Positions 1 through 5,028 of a stretch of DNA of 5,028 nucleotides are shown piece by piece; the first letter of the stretch is position 1; each line of letters starts with the position of its first letter. The stretch covers positions 1-5,028 of the forward strand of contig CALBMW010000925.1 of the NCBI GenBank assembly GCA_937896275.1, in the 5' to 3' direction. Source of the DNA: an uncultured Myxococcales bacterium. GTDB lineage: Bacteria > Myxococcota_A > Bradymonadia > UBA7976 > UBA1532. Below the pieces are notes generated by a model, which searched no databases, was not told the DNA's origin, and worked only from the letters and a program-made list of their open reading frames with translations. A program made the position numbers and the translations under genes.

Positions 1-107
1 GCTCTGTTTTGCGTGGGGCGTCAAAGATACCTCCCGAGCTCGAGGAGGCGACCGCGCAGCTCGGTGAGGCGTTGCTGGATTTCGGCGATGCGTGTGGGGG
101 CGGCCAT
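1..107 (-). CDS. prfB: Peptide chain release factor 2 (RF2), 5' end, with programmed +1 frameshift; partial
   Basis: RF2 is the cytoplasmic class I release factor that recognises UGA and UAA stop codons and triggers peptide release on the ribosome. Only its first 35 codons are in the window. Translation starts at the ATG at 107-105, with GGAGG (117-113) five bases upstream. The zero frame gives 28 residues (MAAPTRIAEIQQ... ending LELGRYL) and stops at TGA 23-21. This resembles the E. coli RF2 start, where a helical 'RIQDLTERSDVLRGYL' segment precedes the in-frame UGA. A +1 slip on CTT (26-24) skips T23 and reads GAC from 22-20, giving D-A-P-R-K-T-E up to the window edge. The coding path is therefore complement(24..107) joined to complement(1..22). 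The gene has its own promoter in the preceding gap. The catalytic GGQ and SPF motifs lie outside the window, so the name rests on the N-terminus and the recoding signal. A stand-alone 28-residue peptide is the less likely alternative. Confidence 0.88.
20..35 (-). promoter_or_regulatory. RF2 programmed +1 frameshift site
   Basis: Read on the minus strand, the site is GGGAGG (35-30), TAT (29-27), the slip codon CTT (26-24), the in-frame stop TGA (23-21) and a following C (20). All known elements are present: an internal Shine-Dalgarno-like hexamer exactly three bases before the CUU slip codon, and UGA followed by C, a poor termination context. E. coli prfB has AGGGGG-TAT-CTT-TGA-C at the same spacing. 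In the known mechanism, low RF2 makes the ribosome pause at UGA. The internal SD then pairs with 16S rRNA, and the peptidyl-tRNA slips from CUU to UUU, so RF2 controls its own synthesis. The arrangement is seen directly; function here is inferred from the family. Confidence 0.9.
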
Positions 108-135
108 GGTGTCCTCCGGGGCGTCTGGGCCCGGA

Positions 136-163
136 AGGATAGCCGCGCGGGCAACGCTGTCAA
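136..163 (-). promoter_or_regulatory. Probable sigma70-type promoter of prfB
   Basis: On the minus strand a perfect -35 hexamer TTGACA (163-158) is followed after 16 bases by TATCCT (141-136), a 4/6 match to TATAAT. Transcription would begin near position 129, leaving a leader of about 20 bases that contains the GGAGG ribosome binding site of prfB. It lies in the 126-base gap between the barrel gene and prfB. That gap also contains an imperfect G+C-rich hairpin (about 219-201, stem GGGCGGCC / GGTGGCCC with one mismatch) but no T-run, so no convincing terminator for the upstream operon. Confidence 0.6.
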
Positions 164-233
164 TCGGCGCGCTCAGGGCTCCACCGGGCCGCGTTCGGGC
201 CACCTCGGGCCGCCCAGCAGCATGACGTGCGAC

Positions 234-785
234 TCAGTACCAGGTGGCGGTGATCCCGAAGTTGATCAACGTGAAGTCGAAGTCGTCGAAGTGCAGCAGC
301 CGGTAGTCACCGCCGACGCCCACCGCCAGATTGGCCGAGGCGAAGAACTCGTAGCCGAGGCCGAGGCCGACGCCGAGGCCGGTGTCCCCGCTGCTGTCGC
401 CGGGGTCGAAGTCGGTGTTCAGCTGCGCCACGCCGCCCATACCGCGCAGGTAGAGGCCCTCGTAGACGAAGTAGTTGGCCGCGACGAGGCCGGTGAGGAT
501 GCTGTTGGAGACGTCCGAGGTGCCCTCCTCGAAGCTGGCGGCGTGCCAGCCGAACTCCGCGTCGAGGGTGAGCTCCTTGCTGACGCCGCCCCCGACGCGC
601 GCGCGCAGGTGGTAGCCGATGTGGCTGTCGGCGCCCTTGAAGTCACTCTTGCCCGAGCCGGCGCCCACGCCCACGCCGAAGAACAGCCCGCGGCGGTCGC
701 GCCACGCGTCGAGGGCCCAGGCCGAGCCGGTCGCGCCCAGCGTCATCGCGGCCACGAGCAACACCTGCAGTCTGCGCGTCTTCAT
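234..785 (-). CDS. Small outer-membrane beta-barrel protein
   Basis: This 183-residue protein is probably an outer-membrane barrel of the OmpA-like/porin 'outer membrane beta-barrel' type; its substrate or partner is unknown. It begins with a Sec signal peptide: basic MKTRR, a hydrophobic core at residues 7-20, and a likely signal peptidase I site after SAWA (residue 24). The mature chain alternates hydrophobic and polar or Gly residues in about eight strands: roughly 33-42, 55-67, 70-83, 94-107, 110-120, 135-148, 150-164 and 171-182. Acidic loops such as DFDPGDSSGD (125-134) lie between them. The chain ends in TWY, the C-terminal aromatic typical of BAM-assembled barrels. The ATG at 785-783 has a strong GGGAGG (798-793) seven bases upstream. 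It follows the COG3014 gene by 15 bases, so it is probably the last gene of the lpoB operon. No periplasmic OmpA peptidoglycan-binding domain is present. The barrel class is well supported; the specific function is not recognised. Confidence 0.8.
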   Translation of the reverse strand: MKTRRLQVLLVAAMTLGATGSAWALDAWRDRRGLFFGVGVGAGSGKSDFKGADSHIGYHLRARVGGGVSKELTLDAEFGWHAASFEEGTSDVSNSILTGLVAANYFVYEGLYLRGMGGVAQLNTDFDPGDSSGDTGLGVGLGLGYEFFASANLAVGVGGDYRLLHFDDFDFTLINFGITATWY

Positions 786-800
786 GATCGTTCCTCCCGT

Positions 801-2171
801 TCAGCGTAGATCGGAAAAGTTGAGGACCGCCCAACCGCCGGGCGCGACATGCGCCGTGGCCCGGCGTGACCGCCCGCGGTAGCGCACCTCGATCGTGTGA
901 TCCCCCGGGGGGACTCGGCGTCGGCTCAGGTGAACCTGATCGGGGAGGGAGACCCAGCTTCGGGTGTCGGGGGTGTCGGCGGCGGTCAGCGCGCCCTCGA
1001 CGGCGAGGCCGAGCAGCAGGCCTGCGAGGCCGTTTCCGGAGCTCTTCTTGGTGATGGCTTCGGTGGCCTCGCCCGCCACGGTGCGGGTGAGCAGGCGCGT
1101 GAGGGACGCCGCGATGAGGCTGCCTTCGATCTGCTGGTACTGGGCCAACACGCGCTCACTCACATCCAGGGCCACTGCGTCTTCGATGCCGCGGCCGTCG
1201 ATCTGGACACCGACCGGGCCGCGGCCCGCGCGGACGCGTGTCAGGCGCGGATAATTCACCCACTTGAGGAGCCCCTTGGCGGCGAAGCGATTGGCTCGGG
1301 CGCGGTCCTGCGAGGACAGCCGTGCCCCGCGCCCCGGGTTGCTGGCGGCCACCACGGCCGCGCCGATGGGCAGGCGTTCGGGGACGTAGTAGGGCGCCAT
1401 ACCGGTCTGGACGAGGACCAGCAGCTCGCCGTCCTCGCTCGGCGGGGGGGGCTCGCCCGGCTCACCCACCGCTTCCTTCAGCCGTGGATCGCGAGCGCCG
1501 AGCGCCACCAGGCGCCGCGAGGCCTCCAGCAGGGTGGGTATGCCGCCCGCTTCCAGCGCGTCGCCATAGTGTCGGGCCGCTTCGTCCGGGCGGCCCGACA
1601 CCTCGAAGGCGAAGCCCGCCAGGTAGTTGCCCAGCGCCAACATGCCGCGTGCCTCGGCGCCGGCGTTCTCGAAGTACTTCTGGTTGACCACCAGCCGTCG
1701 GGCCTCGATGCGCGCCCCGTTCAGGTCGCCCCGGGCCAGGTAGTTGATCATGTTGAGCGTGTTGAGCAGCAACTTCTCGTGGGGCGGCGCCTTGTAGAGC
1801 GTGGCGTCGTCGCTGAAGAGGTACTTGCCGATGTCGCCGGCGGTGTCGCTGGTGAGGTCGAGCACCTCGAGGTTCTGATCGGCGGACTGGAAGTCGCGGG
1901 CCGACAGCTCGTACAGGCCGAGGGCCTGCAGGATGGTCGCCCGTTCGAGCAGCAGGAGTGGGGTGTCGGTGGTGGGCTCGCTGGGCAGATCCTCGGCCCG
2001 CTGCACGCCGAGCGCCTCGTTTACGCGCTCGAGGGCGGGGCTCGGCGCGCCCTTGGTGAGCGCGCTTCGGAAGGCCTCGCTGGTGCCGGCGTAGCCGCCG
2101 CACCCGGCCAGCACCGCGCCGCACAGGACGGCGCCGATCAGGACGAGGGGGCTTTGGCGGAAGGGGCTCAT
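801..2171 (-). CDS. COG3014-family TPR-like lipoprotein
   Basis: This 456-residue lipoprotein resembles the COG3014 family, uncharacterised proteins often encoded next to LpoB-type lipoproteins in proteobacteria. The N-terminus is a lipoprotein signal: MSPFRQ, a hydrophobic stretch, and lipobox LAGC with Cys24 followed by Gly-Gly, which permits outer-membrane sorting. Residues about 70-225 are helical and TPR-like (LLLLERATILQALGLYELS; LARGDLNGARIEARRL; GRPDEAARHYGDALEAG). A Pro-rich linker at 237-244 leads to a mixed region with a hydrophobic Gly/Leu segment (382-398). A C-terminal beta-rich part (403-452) carries DTRSWVSLPDQ and PPGDHTIEVRYRG. The frame stays open well upstream into lpoB, but the ATG at 2171-2169 is the one that yields the lipoprotein signal and clears lpoB. 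No strong Shine-Dalgarno precedes it, so translation may depend on coupling to lpoB, whose stop is 31 bases upstream. A scaffold role in the cell envelope is inference. The family call comes from recalled features and gene order, not an alignment. Confidence 0.75.
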   Translation of the reverse strand: MSPFRQSPLVLIGAVLCGAVLAGCGGYAGTSEAFRSALTKGAPSPALERVNEALGVQRAEDLPSEPTTDTPLLLLERATILQALGLYELSARDFQSADQNLEVLDLTSDTAGDIGKYLFSDDATLYKAPPHEKLLLNTLNMINYLARGDLNGARIEARRLVVNQKYFENAGAEARGMLALGNYLAGFAFEVSGRPDEAARHYGDALEAGGIPTLLEASRRLVALGARDPRLKEAVGEPGEPPPPSEDGELLVLVQTGMAPYYVPERLPIGAAVVAASNPGRGARLSSQDRARANRFAAKGLLKWVNYPRLTRVRAGRGPVGVQIDGRGIEDAVALDVSERVLAQYQQIEGSLIAASLTRLLTRTVAGEATEAITKKSSGNGLAGLLLGLAVEGALTAADTPDTRSWVSLPDQVHLSRRRVPPGDHTIEVRYRGRSRRATAHVAPGGWAVLNFSDLR

Positions 2172-2202
2172 GGTCGACCGGTCTCGCGCGCCGGGACCGT
2201 GA

Positions 2203-2820
2203 TCAGTTGACCAGGCCCTTGGTGAGGTTCGCCTCGTTCTGCCAGCGGATGGCGCCGGTCTCGACGTCGACGGCCTGCATGAACAGGAAGTACTGCACCC
2301 GGCGCTCGTCGCCGCTCTTCTCGGCGGAGTCATAGACCTTGCCCGTGACGAAGTACTGGGCGCCGAGCTGCTTGCCGAGCTGCGCGGCCTTGTCGGGGTC
2401 GAAGGCCGCGGACTGCTGTTTGGCGAGCTCGTCGACGAGCATGCGCTGGCGCTCGTGGCTGATGACGGTGACGTAGCCGCTGTTGACCAGCTGGGTCTCG
2501 AACTTGGAGAGCAGCGCCTGGAGCTGGCTGTCGATGTGCTCGCTGGTCTCGTTGACGACCGGGAAGATGGCGACGGTCGGCTCCTTGCCGCCCTGAGCCT
2601 GGTCTTTCCAGCGTCGCATGGCGCCGCTGTCGAGGAGACTCTTGGCGTTCTCGTCGAAGAGCTTCTCGAGGTCCTTCTTATCGAGTCCGGTGGACATCGC
2701 ATACTCGTCGAGCTCGGGGTCTTCGCTCCCGCGAACGAAGGCGGGGCCACCGCCGCATGCCGACAACGCGAGGCCGGCGGTGATCGCCACAACGGTCTTC
2801 AGTGAATGGGCTCGGCGCAT
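2203..2820 (-). CDS. lpoB: LpoB-like penicillin-binding protein activator lipoprotein
   Basis: LpoB is an outer-membrane lipoprotein that reaches through the periplasm and stimulates the bifunctional peptidoglycan synthase PBP1b in enterobacteria. This 205-residue protein (E. coli LpoB is of similar length) has signal MRRAHSLK, a hydrophobic core and lipobox LSAC with Cys22, followed by Gly-Gly-Gly. A linker (23-80) contains an acidic, probably helical stretch around LDKKDLEKLFDENAKSLLD (46-64). The globular LpoB domain runs from about 81 to 202: PTVAIFPVVNETSEHIDS (81-98), the strand SGYVTVISHERQR (114-126), LGAQYFVTGKVYD (152-164) and the closing ETGAIRWQNEANLTKG (187-202). The ATG at 2820-2818 is preceded by GAGGA (2831-2827) six bases upstream. 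Upstream in-frame starts would bury the lipoprotein signal and are rejected. It is the first gene of a three-gene cluster. No PBP1b gene is visible, so the activator role is by homology; a related curli-assembly-type (CsgG-like fold) lipoprotein is the main alternative. Confidence 0.85.
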   Translation of the reverse strand: MRRAHSLKTVVAITAGLALSACGGGPAFVRGSEDPELDEYAMSTGLDKKDLEKLFDENAKSLLDSGAMRRWKDQAQGGKEPTVAIFPVVNETSEHIDSQLQALLSKFETQLVNSGYVTVISHERQRMLVDELAKQQSAAFDPDKAAQLGKQLGAQYFVTGKVYDSAEKSGDERRVQYFLFMQAVDVETGAIRWQNEANLTKGLVN

Positions 2821-2857
2821 CGTGATTCCTCGTCTGGCTCGGTGCAGAATCGCGGGG

Positions 2858-2887
2858 AGCATAGGCTCCGCCCCGCGCGGCGCGCAA
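2858..2887 (-). promoter_or_regulatory. Possible promoter of the lpoB operon
   Basis: On the minus strand TTGCGC (2887-2882, 3/6 to the -35 consensus) and TATGCT (2863-2858, 4/6 to the -10) are separated by 18 bases, about 38 bases before the lpoB ATG. The -10 hexamer sits within a short perfect inverted repeat, GGAGC-CTAT-GCTCC (2869-2856), which could be an operator-like element or chance. The match is modest for such G+C-rich DNA. The main argument is position: the 173-base gap after the DHH gene is where the operon would be expected to start. Confidence 0.35.
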
Positions 2888-2951
2888 CGGACGCGACCTC
2901 TCAACCTCTATTCAGACGCCGAGCGACCGGGTCGAGGATTCTTGGGCGGAG

Positions 2952-2987
2952 GCTGCGGGGGTCGCTGCGGGGGTCGCTGCGGGGGGG
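2952..2987. repeat. Three-copy 12-bp tandem repeat
   Basis: The plus-strand unit gctgcgggggtc occurs at 2952-2963 and 2964-2975. A third copy at 2976-2987 differs only in its last two bases (gg for tc), so the array runs into seven Gs. It begins seven bases beyond the stop codon of the DHH gene in the gap before lpoB and is not within any gene called here. The unit length is a multiple of three and shows no dyad symmetry. It could be slippage-prone low-complexity DNA or part of the transcript end of the DHH gene; nothing indicates which. Confidence 0.7.
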
Positions 2988-2993
2988 CCGGGC

Positions 2994-4157
2994 TCAGCTA
3001 GCCTCGGACTTTTCGTTCTCGACGCCGATCTTCTCGAAGACCAGATCCTCGATGGTCTTCTTGCCGATGGCCCAGAGCGCCTCGCGGTCGCGGCACCGGG
3101 CGAAGAGGCCGAGGGGGATGCGGAAGCCGCCCTTGTTGCGACGGCCGCCGCCATAGTGGCGACCGGCCGAGTCCGCCCCGAAGAGCGTCTTGAGCCACCC
3201 GTCGGGGTCGATCGTCGGGCTGTTCGTCCGCAGCGAGCCGTCGACCACGTCGCCGTTGACGATGCCGAAGACGACCGCGGTCTCGATGCCCTCGTGGCGC
3301 AGCAGGAAGTCCGAGGTCTGCGCGATGCCGTCACGGTCCTCCTCGCGCACGAAGCCGACGCCGGCCACCAGGAAGGTGCCTCGAATGGCCTTGTTGTTGA
3401 GGCCGCGCTGGATGATCTCCATCGTGCGCGCCGTGATCGACTGCTTGCTGATCAGGCGCAGCAGGTCGCCGTCGATGAACTGCCGCAGGTAGGCGCCCGC
3501 CCGGAAGTCGATGGGACGCGCCAGCAGCAGGTTGTCGGTGTCGGTGCGGATACCGTGCATCAGCGCCGTGGCCAGGCGGGCATCGGTCGAGTTGCCCATG
3601 CGCAGGCCGAGGCCGGAGTGCTCGAGGTACTCCGCGTAGATGCTGCTCGTGGCGCCCGCGTCCTCGCGGATGTCCGTGAAGGCGGACTCGAAGCCCCCGA
3701 CGTACTTGTGGTGATCGACGAAGGTGAGGATGGCCGGCGGCTGTGCGACGCGGACCGGCAGGTGCGCGGTCTGGGTGTCGACGAAGGACATATAGTCGAA
3801 GGCCGACAGATCCATGTCTTCCCGGTACTGCCGGAGGTCCGCGTCCAGGCTCTTCACCAGCGCGCGGTTCTCGGGGTGGCTGATCTGGTCGAAGTAGACG
3901 ATCGTCGACTCGATCTCGAACTCGGCCGACAGGTGCCGTTGCGCGATGGCGCTGGCGATGCTGTCTGGATCGGGGTGCCCCTTGATGACGATCAGGAGCC
4001 TCTTGCCACGCGCCGCCTCGAGGGCGTGGAGGAAGGCCTCGAGCCGCTCGGGCGCTTCGCAGTGCCCCCGAATCGGCGGACGGGACGCAGCGTAGTCACC
4101 GTTTTGGGCGGTGAGGGCGACGTGCTCGCCGGTCGGTGCGGGTTGGCGGCTCGCCAT
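2994..4157 (-). CDS. DHH-family phosphoesterase (NrnA/RecJ-like)
   Basis: This 387-residue cytoplasmic protein belongs to the DHH phosphoesterase superfamily. Its members use Mn ions to hydrolyse phosphodiesters or phosphomonoesters (nanoRNA, pAp, cyclic-dinucleotide products, or single-stranded DNA for RecJ). The DHH domain shows motif I as KGHPDPDSIASA (59-70), motif II Asp127 in FVDTQT, the namesake Asp148-His149-His150 in FVDHHK, and motif IV GIRTDTDN (202-209). A C-terminal DHHA1-type domain (about 255-350) ends with GGGRRNKGGFRIPLG (336-350), where NrnA enzymes usually have GGGH followed by an AAG-like turn. The tail past residue 350 is charged. The ATG at 4157-4155 has AGGAG (4167-4163) five bases upstream; a 38-residue upstream extension of the frame is basic, Pro-rich and unlikely to be translated. 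It stands alone between two gaps of more than 100 bases. Family membership is secure. The substrate is open: NrnA-like oligoribonuclease/pAp phosphatase is the closest model, but the altered histidine positions advise against transferring that name. Confidence 0.85.
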   Translation of the reverse strand: MASRQPAPTGEHVALTAQNGDYAASRPPIRGHCEAPERLEAFLHALEAARGKRLLIVIKGHPDPDSIASAIAQRHLSAEFEIESTIVYFDQISHPENRALVKSLDADLRQYREDMDLSAFDYMSFVDTQTAHLPVRVAQPPAILTFVDHHKYVGGFESAFTDIREDAGATSSIYAEYLEHSGLGLRMGNSTDARLATALMHGIRTDTDNLLLARPIDFRAGAYLRQFIDGDLLRLISKQSITARTMEIIQRGLNNKAIRGTFLVAGVGFVREEDRDGIAQTSDFLLRHEGIETAVVFGIVNGDVVDGSLRTNSPTIDPDGWLKTLFGADSAGRHYGGGRRNKGGFRIPLGLFARCRDREALWAIGKKTIEDLVFEKIGVENEKSEAS

Positions 4158-4213
4158 GAAGGCTCCTGTAGTAGTCCGGTGCGTCACGTGCCGGGTGCGC
4201 GTGTCGCCGTGGA

Positions 4214-4242
4214 AAAGTAGCGGCGGCGGGGCCCGCTGGCAA
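4214..4242 (-). promoter_or_regulatory. Possible promoter of the DHH phosphoesterase gene
   Basis: In the 110-base gap between the rhodanese and DHH genes, the minus strand has TTGCCA (4242-4237, 5/6 to TTGACA), a 17-base spacer and TACTTT (4219-4214, 3/6 to TATAAT). Initiation would fall near 4207, leaving a leader of about 50 bases with the DHH ribosome binding site at its end. The -35 lies in the loop of an imperfect G+C-rich hairpin, listed separately, so the same bases cannot serve confidently as both promoter and terminator. Confidence 0.35.
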
Positions 4243-4255
4243 GGTGGCGGGCTCC
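4228..4255 (-). terminator. Imperfect hairpin after the rhodanese gene, weak terminator candidate
   Basis: Starting 12 bases beyond the rhodanese stop codon, minus-strand RNA could form a stem of GGAGCCCGC (4255-4247) with GCGGGCCCC (4236-4228): eight pairs and one A-C mismatch around a 10-base loop. The only T-run (TTTT, 4216-4213) begins 11 bases after the stem, too far for a standard intrinsic terminator. It could be a weak or Rho-assisted end of the SDR-rhodanese transcript, or simply G+C-rich self-complementarity. Confidence 0.25.
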
Positions 4256-4267
4256 GTGGCCCGGCTC

Positions 4268-4591
4268 TCAATAGCGCCGCACCGTCGGGTCGACGAGCCG
4301 ACTCCAGGCTTCGATGCCCCCGGTGAGGTTGGCGACGGCCTCGAAACCCTGATGGGCCAGCCAGCGGGCGACCTGCATGCTCCGCAGCCCGTGGTGGCAG
4401 ATGACGATGGTCGGGCGGGCAGGGTCCAACTCGCCCACGCGGCCCGGCAGCGTGTCCATCGGAATGTGCAGGGCCCCCTCGATTCGGGCCAGCGCCAGCT
4501 CGGCGCCCGTGCGCACGTCGAGCAGGAGCGGCGCCTCGGGGGCGGCGAGGCGGCCGGCGGCCTGCGGTGCGGTCAGCGTCTCGATCGACAT
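4268..4591 (-). CDS. Single-domain rhodanese-like sulfurtransferase
   Basis: Rhodanese domains carry sulfane sulfur as a persulfide on an active-site cysteine, taken from thiosulfate or another donor and passed to a thiol or cyanide acceptor. This 107-residue protein is a complete single rhodanese domain without signal peptide or membrane segment, so it is probably cytoplasmic. Visible hallmarks are LLLDVRTGAE (22-31), the conserved EGALHIPM (38-45), and the catalytic loop CHHGLRS (65-71) with Cys65. The helix MQVARWLAHQGF (72-83) and GGIEAW (91-96) follow. The tail VDPTVRRY is close to the VDPSVPRY ending common in proteobacterial members of this group. The active cysteine is intact, so it should be catalytically competent. 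The ATG at 4591-4589 comes four bases after the SDR stop codon; the SD match is weak (GGTGAG, overlapping that stop), so translational coupling to the SDR gene is likely. The physiological acceptor is unknown. Confidence 0.9.
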   Translation of the reverse strand: MSIETLTAPQAAGRLAAPEAPLLLDVRTGAELALARIEGALHIPMDTLPGRVGELDPARPTIVICHHGLRSMQVARWLAHQGFEAVANLTGGIEAWSRLVDPTVRRY

Positions 4592-4595
4592 GGGC

Positions 4596-5028
4596 TCACC
4601 CGAAGAGGTCGAGGGCCGCGCCGGCGATGGCGGCCGGCGCGATCGTGAGCAAATGAACGGCCTCGGCGACGTCCTCGGGGCTCATCTTCGCCTCGAAGCC
4701 GCTGCCCGCGAGCATGCGCGTGTCGACGCTGCCCGGGTTGAGCGCCGTCACGACCACGCCGCCCGCCTTGACCTCCTCGGAGAGGGCCTTGGTGAAGCCG
4801 ATGAGGCCCCACTTGGTGGCGCAATACGCGGCGGCACCCGGCGTGCCCAGGGTGCCGGCGATGCTGGCGACGTTGACGATTCTGCCCCGACCCCGCTCGA
4901 GCATGGCGGGCAGGACGGCCCGCGCCAGCACGAAGGGGGCGGTCAGGTTCAGGGCGAGCGTCGCGTGCCAGTCGTCGAGCGGGTAGCCGTCGACCGGGTG
5001 CCGACGAATCAGGCCGGCGTTGTTGATC
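4596..5028 (-). CDS. Short-chain dehydrogenase/reductase (SDR), 3' part; partial
   Basis: Classical SDRs are NAD(P)H-dependent oxidoreductases with a Rossmann fold, acting on alcohols, ketones, sugars or acyl-thioester intermediates. The window holds the last 143 residues; the N-terminus with the TGxxxGxG cofactor motif is off the right edge. The fragment begins at the NNAG motif (INNAGL). It then shows the structural and catalytic Asn28 of LALNLTAPF, IVNVASIAG with catalytic Ser55, and the YCATK active site with Tyr68 and Lys72. NPGSVDTRM (98-106) is the usual PG motif near the nicotinamide site. Residue numbers refer to the fragment. The complete Asn-Ser-Tyr-Lys tetrad indicates an active enzyme. 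The C-terminus (MSPEDVAEAVHLLTIAPAAIAG, then ALDLFG) is of the FabG-like 3-oxoacyl-ACP reductase style, but the substrate cannot be told. An internal GTG at 4931-4929 is not the start, because homology continues upstream. The rhodanese gene follows after four bases, so the two are probably co-transcribed. Confidence 0.92.
   Translation of the reverse strand, partial: INNAGLIRRHPVDGYPLDDWHATLALNLTAPFVLARAVLPAMLERGRGRIVNVASIAGTLGTPGAAAYCATKWGLIGFTKALSEEVKAGGVVVTALNPGSVDTRMLAGSGFEAKMSPEDVAEAVHLLTIAPAAIAGAALDLFG

Noticed and set aside
21..23. In-frame TGA as a nonsense mutation or sequencing error in prfB
   Set aside because: The slip codon, internal Shine-Dalgarno, spacing and following C all match the conserved RF2 recoding signal, which chance damage would not create.
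21..203. A 60-residue start for the left-edge ORF
   Set aside because: The longer start lies upstream of the promoter elements. The ATG at 107 has the strong GGAGG and matches the RF2 N-terminus.
897..2210. Long plus-strand open frame of 437 codons opposite the COG3014 gene
   Set aside because: It is antisense to a lipoprotein gene with a clear signal and family features. Its composition (Gly, Ala, Val, Asp, Glu, Arg, Gln runs without motifs) is typical of the reverse complement of a high-G+C gene.
2172..2792. Upstream extension of the COG3014 frame through lpoB
   Set aside because: The extension encodes Ser/Arg/Pro/Thr-rich low-complexity sequence, overlaps lpoB almost entirely and would bury the lipoprotein signal, so the start was set at 2171.
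2924..2934. Palindrome cgacc-g-ggtcg in the gap before lpoB
   Set aside because: The one-base centre rules out a hairpin, and such a short dyad is common by chance in this G+C-rich DNA.
2912..2993. A frameshifted C-terminal extension of the DHH protein through the tandem repeat (Ala-Ala-Thr-Pro repeats)
   Set aside because: The DHH frame ends naturally after a charged tail at 2994. The alternative frame is poor in DHH features, and the repeat lies after the stop.
3156..4220. Plus-strand open frame of 354 codons opposite the DHH gene
   Set aside because: It mirrors a gene with complete DHH motifs. The translated product has no recognisable domain and is dominated by V, D, E, R and A, as expected for an antisense shadow.

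Overview
The window is a G+C-rich (about two thirds by eye) piece of a Gram-negative chromosome. All genes read leftward on the minus strand. Two lipoproteins with Lol-compatible lipoboxes and a small outer-membrane beta-barrel show a diderm cell. Protein style and G+C would fit a proteobacterium or a former deltaproteobacterial lineage such as Myxococcota, but nothing here fixes the taxon. I see no mobile element, CRISPR array, tRNA or rRNA.

In transcription order (right to left): the 3' part of a short-chain dehydrogenase/reductase (SDR) gene (4596-5028, cut by the window edge) is followed 4 bases later by a single-domain rhodanese gene (4268-4591). After a 110-base gap that may hold a promoter comes a DHH-family phosphoesterase (2994-4157). 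A 173-base gap with a three-copy 12-bp tandem repeat and a possible promoter leads to a compact three-gene cluster: an LpoB-like peptidoglycan-synthase activator lipoprotein (2203-2820), a COG3014-type TPR-like lipoprotein (801-2171), and a small outer-membrane beta-barrel protein (234-785). The gaps inside this cluster are 31 and 15 bases, so it is probably one operon for the outer membrane and cell wall.

At the left edge, behind a good sigma70-like promoter and a strong ribosome binding site, lies the start of prfB (peptide chain release factor 2). Its reading frame is interrupted after 28 codons by an in-frame UGA in the classic RF2 programmed +1 frameshift context: a Shine-Dalgarno-like GGGAGG, then TAT, CTT, TGA and C. 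Gene callers are likely to miss this gene or report it as a meaningless short ORF. It is the clearest non-obvious signal in the window.

The genes otherwise look like ordinary housekeeping functions. The points most worth a second look are the RF2 recoding site, the beta-barrel gene attached to the LpoB/COG3014 pair, and the DHH enzyme, whose two usual histidine positions appear altered.
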